The notes: generated from the sequence alone by a model not told the origin. Counted from the first letter of the stretch, positions 12,501 to 27,500 are shown. The stretch: 64,000 bases of DNA from Nyssa sinensis (GCA_008638375.1 CM018048.1:51851847-51915846), one strand, 5' to 3'. Made by a program: numbers and translations.

Positions 12501-15500
12501 TAGTTTGGGCACATGCAATTAAGGTGTTTTTACATGAGAAAAGAAAATTAAATTATGTAGATGATGCTCCTGCTGAGATAGATCCAAAGCATGCTGATTG
12601 GTTGGTTAAGGATTTGGTGGTTATGGGATGGCTTTGGCATAGTCTGGAACCTCATATTGATACTACTGTTGGGTTCTGCGACTCTTCTAAAAGATTTGGA
12701 CTCCGTTGCTGCATCATTATCACAACAAAGCAATGTTTCTCGGGTGTATGGGTTATACGAGAAGATTTTTATTAGTAAGCAATTTGGGAAACCATTATCT
12801 AAACTAAATATTATAGCACTCTTAAGAATTAATGGGATCAGCTGATGCAATATCTTCCTTTTACTATTGATTTAAAGCAACATAAACGACATTGGGAAGA
12901 CTTTATGATTGGCCTCTTTACTATCTGGACTCGACTTAGACCTTCGTTGCTTCAAAGATAAGATTTTAGCGAGTGAGACCTTGCCTATTGCTGCAAATGC
13001 ATATTCTTGGTTATTGCATTCTTCTCTGGGACAAAGCTCCACTGTGACAGCTTCTATCATAGAGTCTTTTTTCTGGATTTCAAGTAGTAGTGGTCATGGA
13101 TTTGGTCCTCATAGTGGTTCTAGCTACGGTGGACGTATTGGCGGTCATGTTGATAAGAAGTCTTATTATTGTGGTGACACTAATCACACGGAATCTTATT
13201 ATTGGGTGAAGCATGGTGAACTATATTATGTACATCAGGTCATCGATAGTTCTTTATAGCCACTGCCTATTGCTTCTTTTGGATTTGTTATTCCCATTTC
13301 AAGTTCTCATGATGCACTCACTACTTAGCTAGGCAAGCTTGTTCCTCCACCGCTCTTCCTTCTTCCTCCATTGCCTTTCCTTCTCCCTTCACTCCTACAT
13401 TGGTTGATACAGGAAATATTGCATTTGTGGCTCATTCAACTTTGTCTTGGGTCATTAACTCTGACGCTAGCTCACATATGTCTGGTATACCATCTCTCTT
13501 CTCTAATTTAAATCCTATTAAACATCATATTCTTTTAGAGGATGGATCTTTTTGGCCTGTTCTTGGAAGAGGTTCTTCTTCATCCAACTTCTTCCTTATC
13601 TTTACTTTCTAGTCTTTATGTTCCTGATTTTTCTTTTAATTTACTATCTGTGAGTCAACTAACTAAAGCTTTACATTGTTCCATAACCTTTTCTCCTACT
13701 TGTGTTTTTTAGGACCTCAAGACGAAGAAGATTATTGGTTCATGGTATGAGGAAGATAACTATACTATCTGGATCCTGGGGATTCTTCCTCTCAATCATC
13801 ATCTACTTGAGTGTTGCAGTTTCACCACTTTAGTGGCATTTTTGTTTGGGTCACAAACTCAAGTTAACTATACCTAATTTGGGTCGTGCATCTAGTTTAG
13901 ATTGTGAGGCTTGTTAGTTGGGCAAGCATCACCGTAGTTCCTTTTCGATAAGTAATTCTAGTCGTCATTATGAGTCCTTTGCTTTAGTCCACACAGATAT
14001 ATAAGGACCTCGTTCTTCTAGTTTGAATAGTTTTAAGTATTTTGTTATTTTGTGGATGGTTATTCTCGTATGACATGATTGTTTTTAATGAAAGAAAGAT
14101 CTGAGTTACCTAATAATTTTTTGATAAAATTAGTACAAAATTTTTGTTTAGTTTGGTAAACGAATCCAAATTATTTGTTCAGATAATACTCTTGAATATA
14201 CACAATCTGTCATGGATTCTTTTTTGGCTGATCATGGTATTATTCATCAAACTAGTTGTGCTCATATCTCTTAACAAAATGGTGTTGTTAAGAAGAAATA
14301 TCACCATATTTAAGATGTTGCCCGTACCTTGATGTTCAATATGCAAGTATCCAAACATTTTTGGCATGATGTTCTTATTGCCTGTCATCTCATTAATTGC
14401 ATGTATTTTGTTGTATATCGCAAGTCTCCATTCTCTCTTTTATATCCTAATATGCCCACCTTTCTGCTTCCTCCTTGTGTGTTTGGTTGCAGTTGTGTTC
14501 ATTCATATTTTGGAATCTTGATCACGACAAATTATCTCAACTGAGCTCGCAAATGTATTATTCTTGGATATTCTAGCACTCAAGAAGGGTATCATTGCTA
14601 TAGTTTTGAATCTCAACGTTACTTTGTTAGTGCTGATGTTATCTTTTTCGAGTCCACCTCTTCCTTTTCCGTGCTGGAGTAACACTCATCTTCATATCTC
14701 GTATCTTGTTGTGAGGGGAAGTCTTTTGTACCTTGTCTTACTCTTACTCTTCCTTTTACCTATTTCTTCTTTTCCTAATTCTCCTTTGCAAATTTATCAG
14801 TGATCCCGCGATAGGCACATTTTCTTATAGTCCAGATACCACATCTTATATGAGTTTACGACTGAGGTTCGTGTTCTTGCTCATGCTCCTAATGATTTAT
14901 CTATTGTCTTTGTGACGAGGTAAATGCACTTGCACTCAACATTCAATTGCTAATTTTGTTCCTACACTCACTTGTCCACTTGTTTGCAATCTTTTGCTTG
15001 TGCTTTGTCCTCTCTTTCTATTCCTACTTATAAGTAGGCTTTGTCTTCTTCTAGTTGGGAACATGCTATGAATGAGGAAATGAGTGCTCTTCATAAGAAT
15101 TAGATATGGGAACTTATGACTCTTACTCTTGGAAAACAAACAGTTGGCTATCGTTGGGTATATACTATTAAGTACCTTCTTGATGGTTCCCTCGATCGTC
15201 TTAAGGCTCATTTGGTTTCTAAAGGATATACCAAGACATATGATATTGATTATTTTTTTGACTTTTTATCCCGTGGAACGTCTCAATTTTGTTCGACATT
15301 TAATTTTTTGTTGCCGTTAGTCGCTTCTTGGTTCCTATACCAACTTGATATCAAGAATGCGATCGAGAAAGTCGTTGGCCCCATAGTACCCGCATATGAT
15401 AGCTCTGCGGAGCTTTGCGGGTCGATAACCTATTCAACGTCAGAGCCATTCGCATGTGAAAGGCATTGTAAGCAATGTCATGTCATTTCAGGGGAGAAAC

Positions 15501-18500
15501 AGATAGTTAAAAAAGAAACACCTTCCTCCATGAGATCTTTAGGAAGAAGTTTGTATGGCTCAACCTCCTGGCTATGTTGTTGGTAGCGAACATCTTGTAT
15601 GTCGGTTGCGAAAGGCTTTGTATGGTCTCAAATAGTCTCCATGTGTTTGGTTTGATAGATTTAGTGTAGTTGTGCTTGTATATGGTTTCTAGCATTCTAG
15701 TTTTGATCATTCAGTCTTTACTCATCACTCTTCTATAGGCACTATTGTTCTCATTGTTTATGTGTGTGATATTATAATTTATGGGAGTAAATTCTAGAGG
15801 TATCTTAGTGTTGAAATGTCATCTAGGTCAACATTTTCATACTAACGATCTGGGTGCTCCACGTTTTTTTCTTGGGATTGAAGTTACCCGTTCTTGCAAG
15901 GCATTTCCCTATCTCAATAGATGTACTTGATCTACTTTCTGAAACTAGTCACTTAGGTGCTCGCCCTATTGATACTCACTATTAAACTTGACCTGTGAGT
16001 ACGGGGAATTGTTTGTTGATGTAAGTCGATACTGACAACTTGTTGGGAAGTTAATTTATCTTACGATCACTCGACCGAACATTACTTATGTTGTTGGTGT
16101 GGTTAGTCAATACATGAATGCTCCTGGTCAATCTCATTTTGATATTGTTTGTCGTATTTTGTGTTATTTTAAGAGTGCTTTAGGGAGAGGACTCTTGTAC
16201 AAACCCTTTGCTTCTCTTTCTGCTATTGGTTATAGTGATGCTGATTGGACTGGTTCTCGATCTAGTAGGAGGTCTACTTTTGGTTATTGTACCTTTGTTG
16301 GAGGGAATCTGGTTACTTGGCGCAATAAAAAGTAAAATGTTATTGTGCGTTCTAGTGCCGAGGCTAAGTATTGAGTTATGGCTCATATTGCATTAGAGAT
16401 ATGAGTTCGTTCTTTCCTTTAGGATCTTGGTGTAAAGGTTTACGCTCCTATGTAGTTGCGTTGTGGCAATCAAACTGCTCTCTTTATTGCTACTAATCTT
16501 GTTTTCCATGAGCGTATCATACACACAGAGGTTGATTGCCACTTTATTCGCAATTTGTTGATGAAGAAACAAATAGTTATGTCTTATGTTCGAATCGATA
16601 ATCTCATGGGTGACATTCTTACAAAGCCATTATCTCGGGCTTCCTTTTGTCATATGTCTTCCAAGCTGGGCATGTTTGATTTGTATGCTCCAGCTTGAGG
16701 GGGAGTGTTAGAAGTTAGGTGGTTATTATTTTGTATTTTTCTTTTTACCATAAGGGTACTCTTGTACTTCTGTCTTATGTTAATATATATTCAAGGTGTA
16801 AGGGCAGAATAGAATAATGAAACCCTAAGCTTTGTTTAATTTCTCTCTTCTTCTTTTAATCCTAGTCTTTGCATTATTCAACTCAACTAATTAAAATTTT
16901 GTTCCTATTGGGACTATGTCCATACTTCCAATATTTTATTGCAAGAACCACTTGTGAAATTCAACATATTGAATTGAAAAATATATCACAGTTTTTATGT
17001 TTTAGAATTATTATACCACATTCTTCAGCTTCACTCCCTTGAATGTAAGATTTACTGTATGCAATATAATGTGGTGCTGTTAAAATAAACTTTTTATATT
17101 AGATTTAGTTTTATTTCTGACACTTATTCCCTATGGAAGTTTGTTGGCACAGATGAGCCAATTCTACTAGATAATGCAATCCTCGAAATGCAGAAGGTTC
17201 TATCTGCTGAAGATAACAATGGAAAGGAAGAGCAATATATTAATAGCCTTATGTGTTCCACTGTATGCAATGGAAGTGAAATAAAATCAAGTTTGGTGCA
17301 GGCACTTTTTTGGTCAATGAGCATCTGGTGTGACAGTAAACTGCAAGATTATCACCTGCATTTTATTAAGGTATATTGCTGTTTCTTGGTTATACTAGTT
17401 ATTTCATATATTAGATTTCTGATTTCTGTAGCCAACGTGTTTGAAATTTTTATCAACTGTCTACCAAATTGCTGTAAATCTTATCTATGTTCAATTGTTG
17501 TGCCTCATCTAATCATGATTTCATTGTTTCTGGACTCATTTTATGCTTATTCTTTGGGATCATGTGTTACCCAGGTGGACGTTTAAAATCTTTAGTTCCT
17601 TTATGTTTTCATGCCATGTGCTCCCATTTTGAAAGATTCTCAGCTAATGATAAGATTTCCTTTCAGAAACTTGGCTGCTTCAGGAGGTTGATGACCATAG
17701 CATTAGTAGTTGGAACTTATAATTATGGTGAATGTGGTGAAATCAAGGTTAGTCTCACTGTATTGTAAGTCATCTGTATGCCTTTTGTGGTGTTTAGAAG
17801 AATGATTTTACTTCAATGTCTGTTAGGAGTTACTTATTAGACTGATCACTGAAAGCATCTGGTCATTCAACAGAATCTCATAGTTTAATTTAATTTAATA
17901 AAATAAGAGTCTCATGATCCTAATAGTCATGCTCTTTGTTTTACCTTGTCATGGTTCACACCTCTTCTTCTTCTTTGTGCTTGTTAATTTTGTTACGAGT
18001 TGTGTATCAGACTGAGGGCATCTAGTCATTTAGTAGAATCCACATTTTAGGTAAACCAAATAAAGTCGTTAGTTTTTCCTCTTCATGCTTCCTCTTCTTT
18101 AGTCTGAAAATTCTCAAATAGTGCCTATAACTTCTATACTGAAATTTTGTCAATACATCTATTGTTCTTTTGATATTTTGTTTTTTTAGACTGTTAGAGA
18201 TAGTGGCTCATATTCTTGTAATACGTGAAACTAGTATATAGGTTTTATGTGCGGAGTGGAGCACATAAGACCCATGCGGCTAAACCAAGTTGTATTGGCA
18301 GGGACGACTAATAGCTGGGGGTGCGGGGGGCTTGCCCCTGTGGTACGGTAAGGGTATATTGGAAAATTTTAATGTACAGGGTTAGGGTTTTAATTGCGAG
18401 ACAGTATAAATACATTGTAATCCTATTTTCTGAATAGTGAAGAACACAACTGCTCCCGTGGACATAGGCACATTGCCGAACCACCTAAATTCTCTCTGTC

Positions 18501-21500
18501 TTTTTCTCTCTCTATATAACTCTTGTTGCATAGATTATTAATTCACAACATAGACTTACTTTTTTTTGCCATGTTGTCTGAAAAAAAAAAGTTCATTTGA
18601 GCTATTCTTAAGATTTTCTAATGAAAAACATTCTCACACTTGCAGTTAACAAAATCTGACACTTTAAATGAGATTGCTGCTAAAAAGCTCAGAACATATG
18701 TTGAAAAGTCCATTGAAGCTGCACTCTCCCGGGTGGGTTGTGTTAATGATTACACCATGTATTACATCCATGGTTGCTCATTACTGGTGTTAGATAAAGC
18801 TGATGTTTTACCTTAATGATCCCAGATAATGGATACCATAGACCTTGAATCTAAAATAGAAAGGACGCATCCTTTATCTCTGCTTGCAAATGAACTGAGA
18901 TTGATTGTTGAGAGGGAGTTAAATATATTCTGTCCAGTGCTACATCATTGGTATCCTGAAGCTGGGATGGTCTCAGCCACTCTATTGCACCAATTTTATG
19001 GGGAAAGACTGGTTTGTTTCTGTAATAACTAAGGGAAATCATCCCATTCTCTTTGTGGCTGCTGTACCTTTACTGATTTGCTGTATCTCTGTTGATGGGC
19101 TTCTCTTTGTGTTGATCTGTAGAAACCATTCCTCAAGGGAGTATCATGTCTTTCTGAAGATGTTAGATTAGTTCTTTCTGCAGCTGATATGTTGGATCAT
19201 GACCTGACTCAACTTTATTATTCTGCATGTGATGAAAATGGGTTGCATTCCCTTTGCAGCCAAAAATTTGACCACTATCAGGTTAGGTTATTTTGGAACT
19301 GAATAATATGTTTCAGTATTAATTTTTTTTTTTTTGGGGGATTAGTATGACAATATACCTACTTTGCCCGAATTGGTATTGACTCAACTTTAATATGTGC
19401 CAGTGATTTTAATTTTTATTGTCCCAATACTTATTATATTAAACACATCTTTTCCCTGTCCTATATTTATGATATTATGGAACATTTAAATAATTTAAAC
19501 AATAGATATTTAAGGTCAACAAAGCATTGTTTGAACAACTTGGGTTTAGATGCTTATATCCTTTTGGCTATTTAACTCTTTCAAGGGCCATATCTTCAAT
19601 TAAATCATAGGCCATTATGTCCTTTCATAACCTTGACCCAAGTAACCCATTCCTATTATGCTTATTGGACTTTGTTGTGTATAGCCATACCTTCTTGGTC
19701 AGCTTCATCTCAAACTACTTTACATACAGACTTCAAAGTGTGTGAAGTGCCTGTGTTGGGCATGGCACATTATTGGTACCTGTATGGGATGTGTCTGACA
19801 TGTATACTGTGGGGCATGTACCCAACAATGAAAAGTAGCAACTTATTCCTTGTTTTACAAAAGCTCCACAGGATACCTTCCATATTTAAAATGAGTGCAA
19901 GTGCTTATTTCTAACCACCGATTTTATATGAAACTTCACGTTCTTTAAGTTATTGATGTGATAACAATTTTGATATTGTGATGGTTAAGATAGGTCTCAA
20001 TGTCCTAGGATTTGGATATTAAGGATTCAATGCCTAAGCACACACCCACACCCACGCCCACGCCCACGCCCACACCTAATTCACATATTGTGGTCCATAT
20101 AACATGGCTTTCATATTTTCATAATTTAGTTATATTCATAGTCTTATAAATATATATGCTTCTTTTTCTGTCTTTCCTTTTCTTTTCCTCACTTCTTTTT
20201 AGTTTATTTGGTCATTTACCCATTACTTTGTTTCATGCACTCTTTTGAATGAATAAAGTGCCTGCTAAAAGTCTGAGGGCTCATAGATTCTTGTATGGCA
20301 CTCTTGTATTTTCTAAAGCCTATTTAGGTATCATTGGTTATGTTCTAAAATGAAGCATGAACAATTTTTTGCCATGTAAACTTTCGAAGTTAATGATATA
20401 ACATTGTGAAGCTTCCCAAGGCTTTTGCTTGTCCAATTTACCAGAACCAATGCATTGTGAATTGGGTGGAAAATTAGCAGAAAACTGAAGCCAGAAGTGG
20501 GTACTTTGAGAAATTGGGAAGTGAATAGTGGTAAATGAGATCGAAGTGAAGGGGTTGTATTCTAGAAGTGTTAGTCTCTAAGCAGTGGACGAGGGTGTTA
20601 ACCACCAACTAAACTAAAAGCTTAAGCTGTTAGAGAATGGGCCAACAATGTATATCAAGCTCTTGCACTCCCCCTCTTGTGCGACCTTGGACTTGCACGT
20701 AGAGAGACAAACAAACCGTAGACACGAAGCAAAATAGAGTGCAACTTTGCACAAACAAACCACACGAGAAATAAATGCAAATGGAGAGACTTAAACCCAA
20801 GACTTCTCATAACCAAAGGCTCTGATACAATGTTAAACCACAAACTCATCTAAAGGTTTAAGTTGTTAGAGAATGAGCCAACAATATATACCATGCTCTT
20901 AGATGTAGCATAAAGGGTGTTACAAGAGTGTACTTGAATGCTTTGCAAAAGCATGATGAGAAGCTTGTAGGTGGTTGTCATGCTATTCTCTTGGACTGGG
21001 AACTAGGAATTAAGAATTTGTGGGAAAAATGGGCCTTCAGCTGTAGTAAGAGGGGGCCATAAATAGAGGAAATGTATTTGTGATATTGGGAAAGCATGAT
21101 TCTCAACTTTTGGAAGCATGATAATATGGAAAGTGCAGATAGAAATTTTGGGAAGCAATTTATGCATTTTATAATTGTAATAAATTTCTTTAAATTGCCA
21201 TAAATCCCCCTTCAGAAGTAAGCTTCCCACTTCTGTAGGTGCTTCTGCTGATACATGAACTTATGGTGCATTCATTGACTGTGTTACTGTTTAACTCAAT
21301 TGTCTTTGAAATTTATCTAAGTTTAACACATCCTTTAAATCATAATTGAATTTTCAAAATCCAACACTTCGCCTGATGCCCATACTGACTCAGTGATTAT
21401 TCTATCATTGGGATCAAATGCTTCTTAAACCCAAGAACTTGTTAGCATGTAGTGTGATTTTTGTCTGAAAACTCTGAACCTAGGCCTCATGTGACAGATG

Positions 21501-24500
21501 ACAAGGACACTGACTCAGATGTAGGTTGATAGGCATCCAAAAAATGATGTCCAACATGCATACATGTTGAACTGACAAAAAAATTTATTTATAGTAAAAA
21601 TGTTGTTGTGTTATAGCATTGTTGTGGTTAGACTCCTGATGTGCTTTTCATAATTTTAGTAAAGAAGACAAATAATTAGCTGTTTGTTCTTCATCGTGTG
21701 CAGATTGAAGAAGTCTCCAGGCCAATTATTCTTGATTGGGTAGTTGCTCAGAATGCACGCATCTTGGAATGGACCGGACGTGTTTTTGATCTTGAGGTTG
21801 GTTCGACTCTTTTTAGAATTATGTAGCCAATAATTACAATTTTATTTATTGCAGCAATTCTGTCAAATAGAAAGAGGAGGGAGTATAACAAAAGAATGGA
21901 TCGCAGAAAATCAGAAAAATATGTTGACTGGGTGGTATTATGGTTATGGATGTCTTTTTTTGCATTAAAAATTTGTAATATTGTATTTGTTTGGTGAAAA
22001 ATAGATTATAAATCCTATTTGTTTGATGTCGGCTAATATGCTTTTTGTGATATACTCCCACTACCAGGCTTAATGATTGCTTTTCATCTTTTTAACTTGA
22101 TAATTTTTTTGCCACTTAAGTAGGGTTGGGAGCCTTTATCACATCAGCAAAAACAAGCAGCATCAGCAGTCGAAGTTTTTAGAATCATAGAGGAGGTATG
22201 TGACGTCACTTGACTTTTTTGTTGTACTACTATACTCCACTTTTCGAGAGAAATGACATCTCTATATCATCAGAAATCACTTAAATGGAGGCTGTTGCGA
22301 ATAGAGATAGAGAGATTTCTTGGATTTTCAATTTCGAGGCCGATTTCTTTAGCCAAGATGTGTGCCATTCCCTGAGAATGTTTCTTAGGAGAGGCTTTGC
22401 CTAGATAAGTTTGTGTTTGTGTAGCTTCCTTTTACCACATATATCCTACTCTCTATGCGTACTCTTCTTCTCTCTTTTGAAGATTATCTCTATAAAAAAG
22501 AAAAAGAAAAAGGGGAACTTCCTTAATTGAGTTCTCTGCAACTGATATTTGCTATCACCAGAAATTTTTTCTTTCCATGTTCTATTGAATGGTGTTGTCT
22601 TTTCTAGCCATTGGCTTTGTTATTATGCATTCACACTGTTGCTATATTCTCCTCTTACACCTTTTCATTCAGAATTTCGCATAAACTCTTATTTCTTTGT
22701 GCATGCATTTATTTATTTTTGATTAATTTGTGCCTTGTTTTTCATTCCGTGCGACATCAAATTTCTCTTAATTTGCAGACTGTGGATCAATTCTTTGGGT
22801 TAAATCTTCCAATGGATATCACACACTTACAAGCTCTACTATCTATAATCTTCCACACCTTGGACGCCTATCTGCTTAAGCTGGTCAACCAGTTAGGTAC
22901 CGTACATGTCAGAATGTTTACTTTGGATATCTTGTTATATATTACTTGCTCCTCCTTGAGGCTTCCTTATATGTCCACTTACTAAATGATTGCAACTTGC
23001 CAGTAACTTTTATTTTGGTTGCATTTAATTTCTTGCCTTTATGTTTTTTGCTTATGGGTATGGGTGGAGTCCCTATATGGTTGTTAAAGATGTTAAATGC
23101 TATAATGGATGCTTGCTGGCAAAGGAATAAAGAAACGCATATCAAAGGATAACTTCTAAATTTGTCCCTTTTATTACTTGGATTTTTCAAAATGAGTGGC
23201 AGTATTCATGTCTAAGAAGCTATTTTGGGGATGTTTTATTTTATTTTATTTCCTAAATGATGAAAATGAATGTACCAGGGTTTGCTTGGCATGTTATCGT
23301 GTCCTTAGGTATTGTATTAGATGAATCTAAAACCTAGACAACTGCACCCACTACACATACCCAAGTCCATATAGCATTGGCTTCCCCCCGCTCTCCAATT
23401 TTGTAAATCTGTAACATAGGTTATATTGTGACGTAGGTTGTTAAAGAAATCTTATGATAACTAGCCTTTTCTCTACTGAGTAGTATGTCAAAACATGTGT
23501 GATGGTTATTCCCCCAACCTTTTGTTGGTAGTTGGGTGGAAGTGTGTTTGCAAACGTGGTTGTCCGTGTGATGCAGGTGATTTGATTAATTTCTTGAATG
23601 AAATGTAATAGATATAATTACAATAAAATTAAATTTTGGAAAATCTTAGACTTTAATTTTTGTAACCAGACCCTTTTAGGACCAAAAGTGTGTGTGTGGG
23701 GTGGGGGGGGGGGGATTTTAAGAACTAAAATCTTAGGAGGTTTGTCATAAAAAATATGAAAAATTATTATTATTATTATTATTATTTTTTTTTTTTTTGG
23801 GGGGGGGGGGGGGGAACAATTCTTAATTTTTTTAGATTTTCTATATAAAAGAGAAGTAAAAAAAATCAGATTTAAAAAGTTTTTTTTTTTTTTTTGGGGG
23901 GGGGGGGGGGGACAACCCCCCCATAGCCCCCTCTATATGCACCATTGGTCTCTTTCACTACATGTATTTTTGGGATTGCCCTCCTCGGGCTCATTGTGAT
24001 TAATAAAACTTACTTTTACTGATCAAATATATATATTATTTAGCGTATCCCCAATAGGTTTTGGGAAAGTAGAGAAGATGGATGGGGTCATGTATTGCTT
24101 CAACGTCTTTTTTCATTTTAGTTAATGGGTCTCCAACATGTTTCTTTGTCTTCTCAAGGTCTTCGACACATGATCCTCAATCCCCGTTTTTGTTTGTGAT
24201 GGTGATGGAGGCTTTGAGTGCATTGTTGTTAGGGATGGCAATGGGGGTAGGGACGCCTCGTGAAATTCTCCCCCCCCCCCCCCCAAAAAAAAAAAAAATC
24301 AATTTAAACCCGCAGGGCAGGTCCCCATTAATTTTTGATCTTATTTATTTTATTAAATTAGTTGTAATTAGCACATTTCAAACAAAACATTTCATACGTT
24401 AAAATAAGAAATATGCACGTCAATAGAGAATTAGAATGATATTATTTTCTTTTCTAAATAGATAACTCTATCAATTTTATCTTGAACTTCTAATAAATGA

Positions 24501-27500
24501 CTAAAAAATATCATTATAAACATTAATTATATAATATAAAAGTTTTTTATTATTTTATTTCATATAATTGGGATGGGGCGCCTTCATCCCAAACCCTAAC
24601 GGGGTGGACATAACTTCCCCCAAACCTATCCCATTAGGGGCGTGGTATGGCGGGTTCTCAATGAGGTGGGTTAAATTGCGATTCGTAATTGTTGTCAAGA
24701 GCAATTTTGGGAGATTTGATGAAGGGCTTTGTAGTGGAGGCAGGAGGGTTAGTGTTTCACATTTGTTATTTGTGGATGCCATTATTATCTTCTGTGATGC
24801 AGAGAAGATTCAAGTTTGATATTTAAGGTGTATTTTGTGGTGTTTTAAGACATTTTTGGGATTGAAACTGAACTTGAGCAAAAGTGAGATCATCTTGATA
24901 GGAGAGGTTGGGGGTTAGTGGTTAGAGAAGTTGGTTTCGGGAATGGGAGCCTTTCCTACTACCTATTTGGGGTTGCGTTTGGGTGCTTCAACGAGGTCCA
25001 CTGCAATATGGGACCCTATAGTGGAGGGTTTTCAACGGATATTGGCGAGATGGAACCTTGAAATACCTCTTGAAAATGATTACTCTTTAAGAGTGGAGAG
25101 AGTTCGAAAATTTGTAAAGGGAATTCCTTTGGGATGGGAAGGATGGTGGAAGGAAAATTCATCTTGTGAATTGAGCAAAACGGAGATTCCTGTGATGGGT
25201 GGTGGGTTGGGCTTCAAAGATTTCAAAATCTTCAATAAGGCACTTTTGGGAAAATGGCTTTGGAGATCTACGGTTGAGGATGTGACGTTATGGATGGAGG
25301 TGATTGCCACTAAATATGGTAGCAAGAAGGGGGTTTGGTTCTCGAAGAAAGTGTTGGAGCCTTATGGGTGTGGGGTGTGGAAGCCCACAAGGAAGGGGCT
25401 AAATGAATTTCTTCCTTGAGTGCGATTCAAGGTGAGGGAGGAATTAAGGGTAAGGTTTTGGGAGGATCCTTGGTGTTGTGATGAGACTTTGAAGAGGAGA
25501 TTCCCTGCTCCTTACAATAATGCAAGGAACAAGAATGCTTTAGTTGCTGATTATGTAGAATTTGCGGAGTCCAAGATTCCGAAGGAATTTCCACTATCGG
25601 GAATTGGGAGAGGTGGAGGATCTAATGGTGATGCTAAGTAGAATTAAAGTGGTGCAAAGAAAAGATGATGTGCTGGTGTGGAAGACTTATAGCACCCGAA
25701 AATTCACTGTAAGTGCTTTTTATAAGGAGCTGGCAGCTAGAAAGGATGGGCCTTTTCCTTGGAGGATGGTTTGAAAGTCTAGGGTCCCGCCTAAAGTGGC
25801 TTTTTTTGCATGGGCAGCAGCTTGGGAAGGGATTTTAACCATGGATAATCTCCAAAGAAGAGGAGTGCACTTAACAAATCGTTGTTGTATATGTAAGAGT
25901 GAGGAGTCCATCTATTAATTCATTGCTCAATGGCTCCGGATGTGTGAGACTTAATTTTTACTCTCTTTGAGTGTAGTTGGATTATGCCAGCTTCAATTAA
26001 GGAAGTTTTTTTGAGTTGGTGATGCAACTGGATAAGAAAGGAGGTGAAAGTGGTTTGGACTTTGGACGATGGCTCTGTTATGTTTTGTTTGGTGCTTATG
26101 GCGGGAGAGAAATCGGAGGATATTTGAGCATGCTTTCCCCATCTTGATTGAAGGTCTATTTTTTTGAGGATTTTTTTTTTTTTTTTGGGGGGGGGGGGTG
26201 TAGGGAAGCAATCCCATTGTATTTAGATGCTTTCGTAGATTTTTTGGGGGAGTTTAGGTTTTAATTTTTGTGGCCTTCTCCCTTTCTTGTATATATCGGT
26301 TTGACCTCCTCTGGTGCCTTTAATGAATACTTTACATTTGCTGATGATAAAAAAAAAGAGAGAAATCAACATGTCCCCACCTTGTTGATGTCTTACTTTT
26401 TTGAAAAACCCTGTGTCGCGTGTCGTATCTGTGTCCATGCTTCTTAGGCAATGGTGCAATTACAAGTTTGGCTACGATCAGTTCTTTTTGATAAGTTCTT
26501 TTGACCAATTTTTCTCGTCTGTTCTACTTACTGTTAGAGTAAGCAATGACTGCAAGTTTTTGCGGCAATTTATATTTTCTCTATGTTCACCATAATTGAG
26601 CTACTTAGTTAAATGGAAAATTCTAATCATAATGCCTTGAGTTGTGCAGTTGAGAAGTACCATCTTTATCCTTCTGCTCCTCCTTTGACTCATTACAAGG
26701 AGGCAGTATTTCCAATAATCAAGAAAAAGTTGGCTGATTGCGTGCTTCTGGAAGAGCAAGTGAATGCTAAGTTGAATGAATTGACACTGTCCAAGCTCTG
26801 TGTCAGATTGAATACTCTTCAAGTGAGTGCCATTCCCTTGGGATCTATCATCTGTTAATTGCATAGTAATCATGCAAGACTAGGGGTTGCATTAGAAATT
26901 TTCATTCTATGGTTAGAACCTTCTGGCTGTTCAATTAATCATTTTTCATGGTGTTAGCATTTGTTCATTATGCTGTTAGTTGAAAAGAAGATAAACATAA
27001 TAATAGAATGTTGTATATTTCTTGATCTAAGAGTTTTCCTTTGTGGGTGATATTTTGATTGATTGGCGAAATAAGAAACCATTTCAGAACCCCTCCCCCC
27101 CCCCTCCCAAAAGAGAGAGAGAGAGAGAGACAGAGGAGGAGAAGAAGAAGAAGGACCAAAAACAGGTGTGACTCAAAAAAAAACGAGAGGAAAATTCCCA
27201 TTAATAATATTGATAAATTGAGTCTAATGATGTGGGATTTAACTATAATAGTCACACTCCCATCCATACAATAATTCAGTGATCTAATCAAAAGATAATG
27301 TGTTGATGTGTCAACAATAGTGAGGCGTTGATTGTTGTCAAATCAAACAATAATACAATAATAAAAAAATGTATGAAACCAAAAACAACAATCATAAGGA
27401 GACAAAATATACATGAGTCGGCAATAATGCCTACATCCTTGGGCAAAGCACAATGAAGAAATTCCACTAATCAAATATGAAGATATAAAAGGAGTTCCAA

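Larger units (their letters stand above)
12253..16911 (+). mobile_element. Decayed Ty1-copia retrotransposon
   Basis: TGTTAGA-GTTAGGTGGTTATTATTTTGTATTT occurs at both ends (12253 and 16706). The 3' LTR is about 16706-16911, after a purine tract GAGGGGGAG (16697-16705). GACTA lies just outside both ends (12248-12252, 16912-16916), a plausible 5-bp target duplication, although the 3' LTR then ends in GG rather than CA. In between are remnants of gag, protease, integrase, reverse transcriptase and RNase H in copia order, all full of stops and frameshifts. Similarity between the LTRs stops after about 40 bases and no tRNA primer site is visible, so most of the 5' LTR and leader is missing. Confidence 0.85.

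Noticed and set aside
22611..22985. 124-residue + strand frame as a separate gene
   Set aside because: Only 22779-22896 is coding, as an exon of the PATROL1-like gene; the rest is intron read-through.
27059..27274. Arg/Glu-rich frame (KERERERQRRRRRRR)
   Set aside because: It is a translation of a GA microsatellite in an intron.
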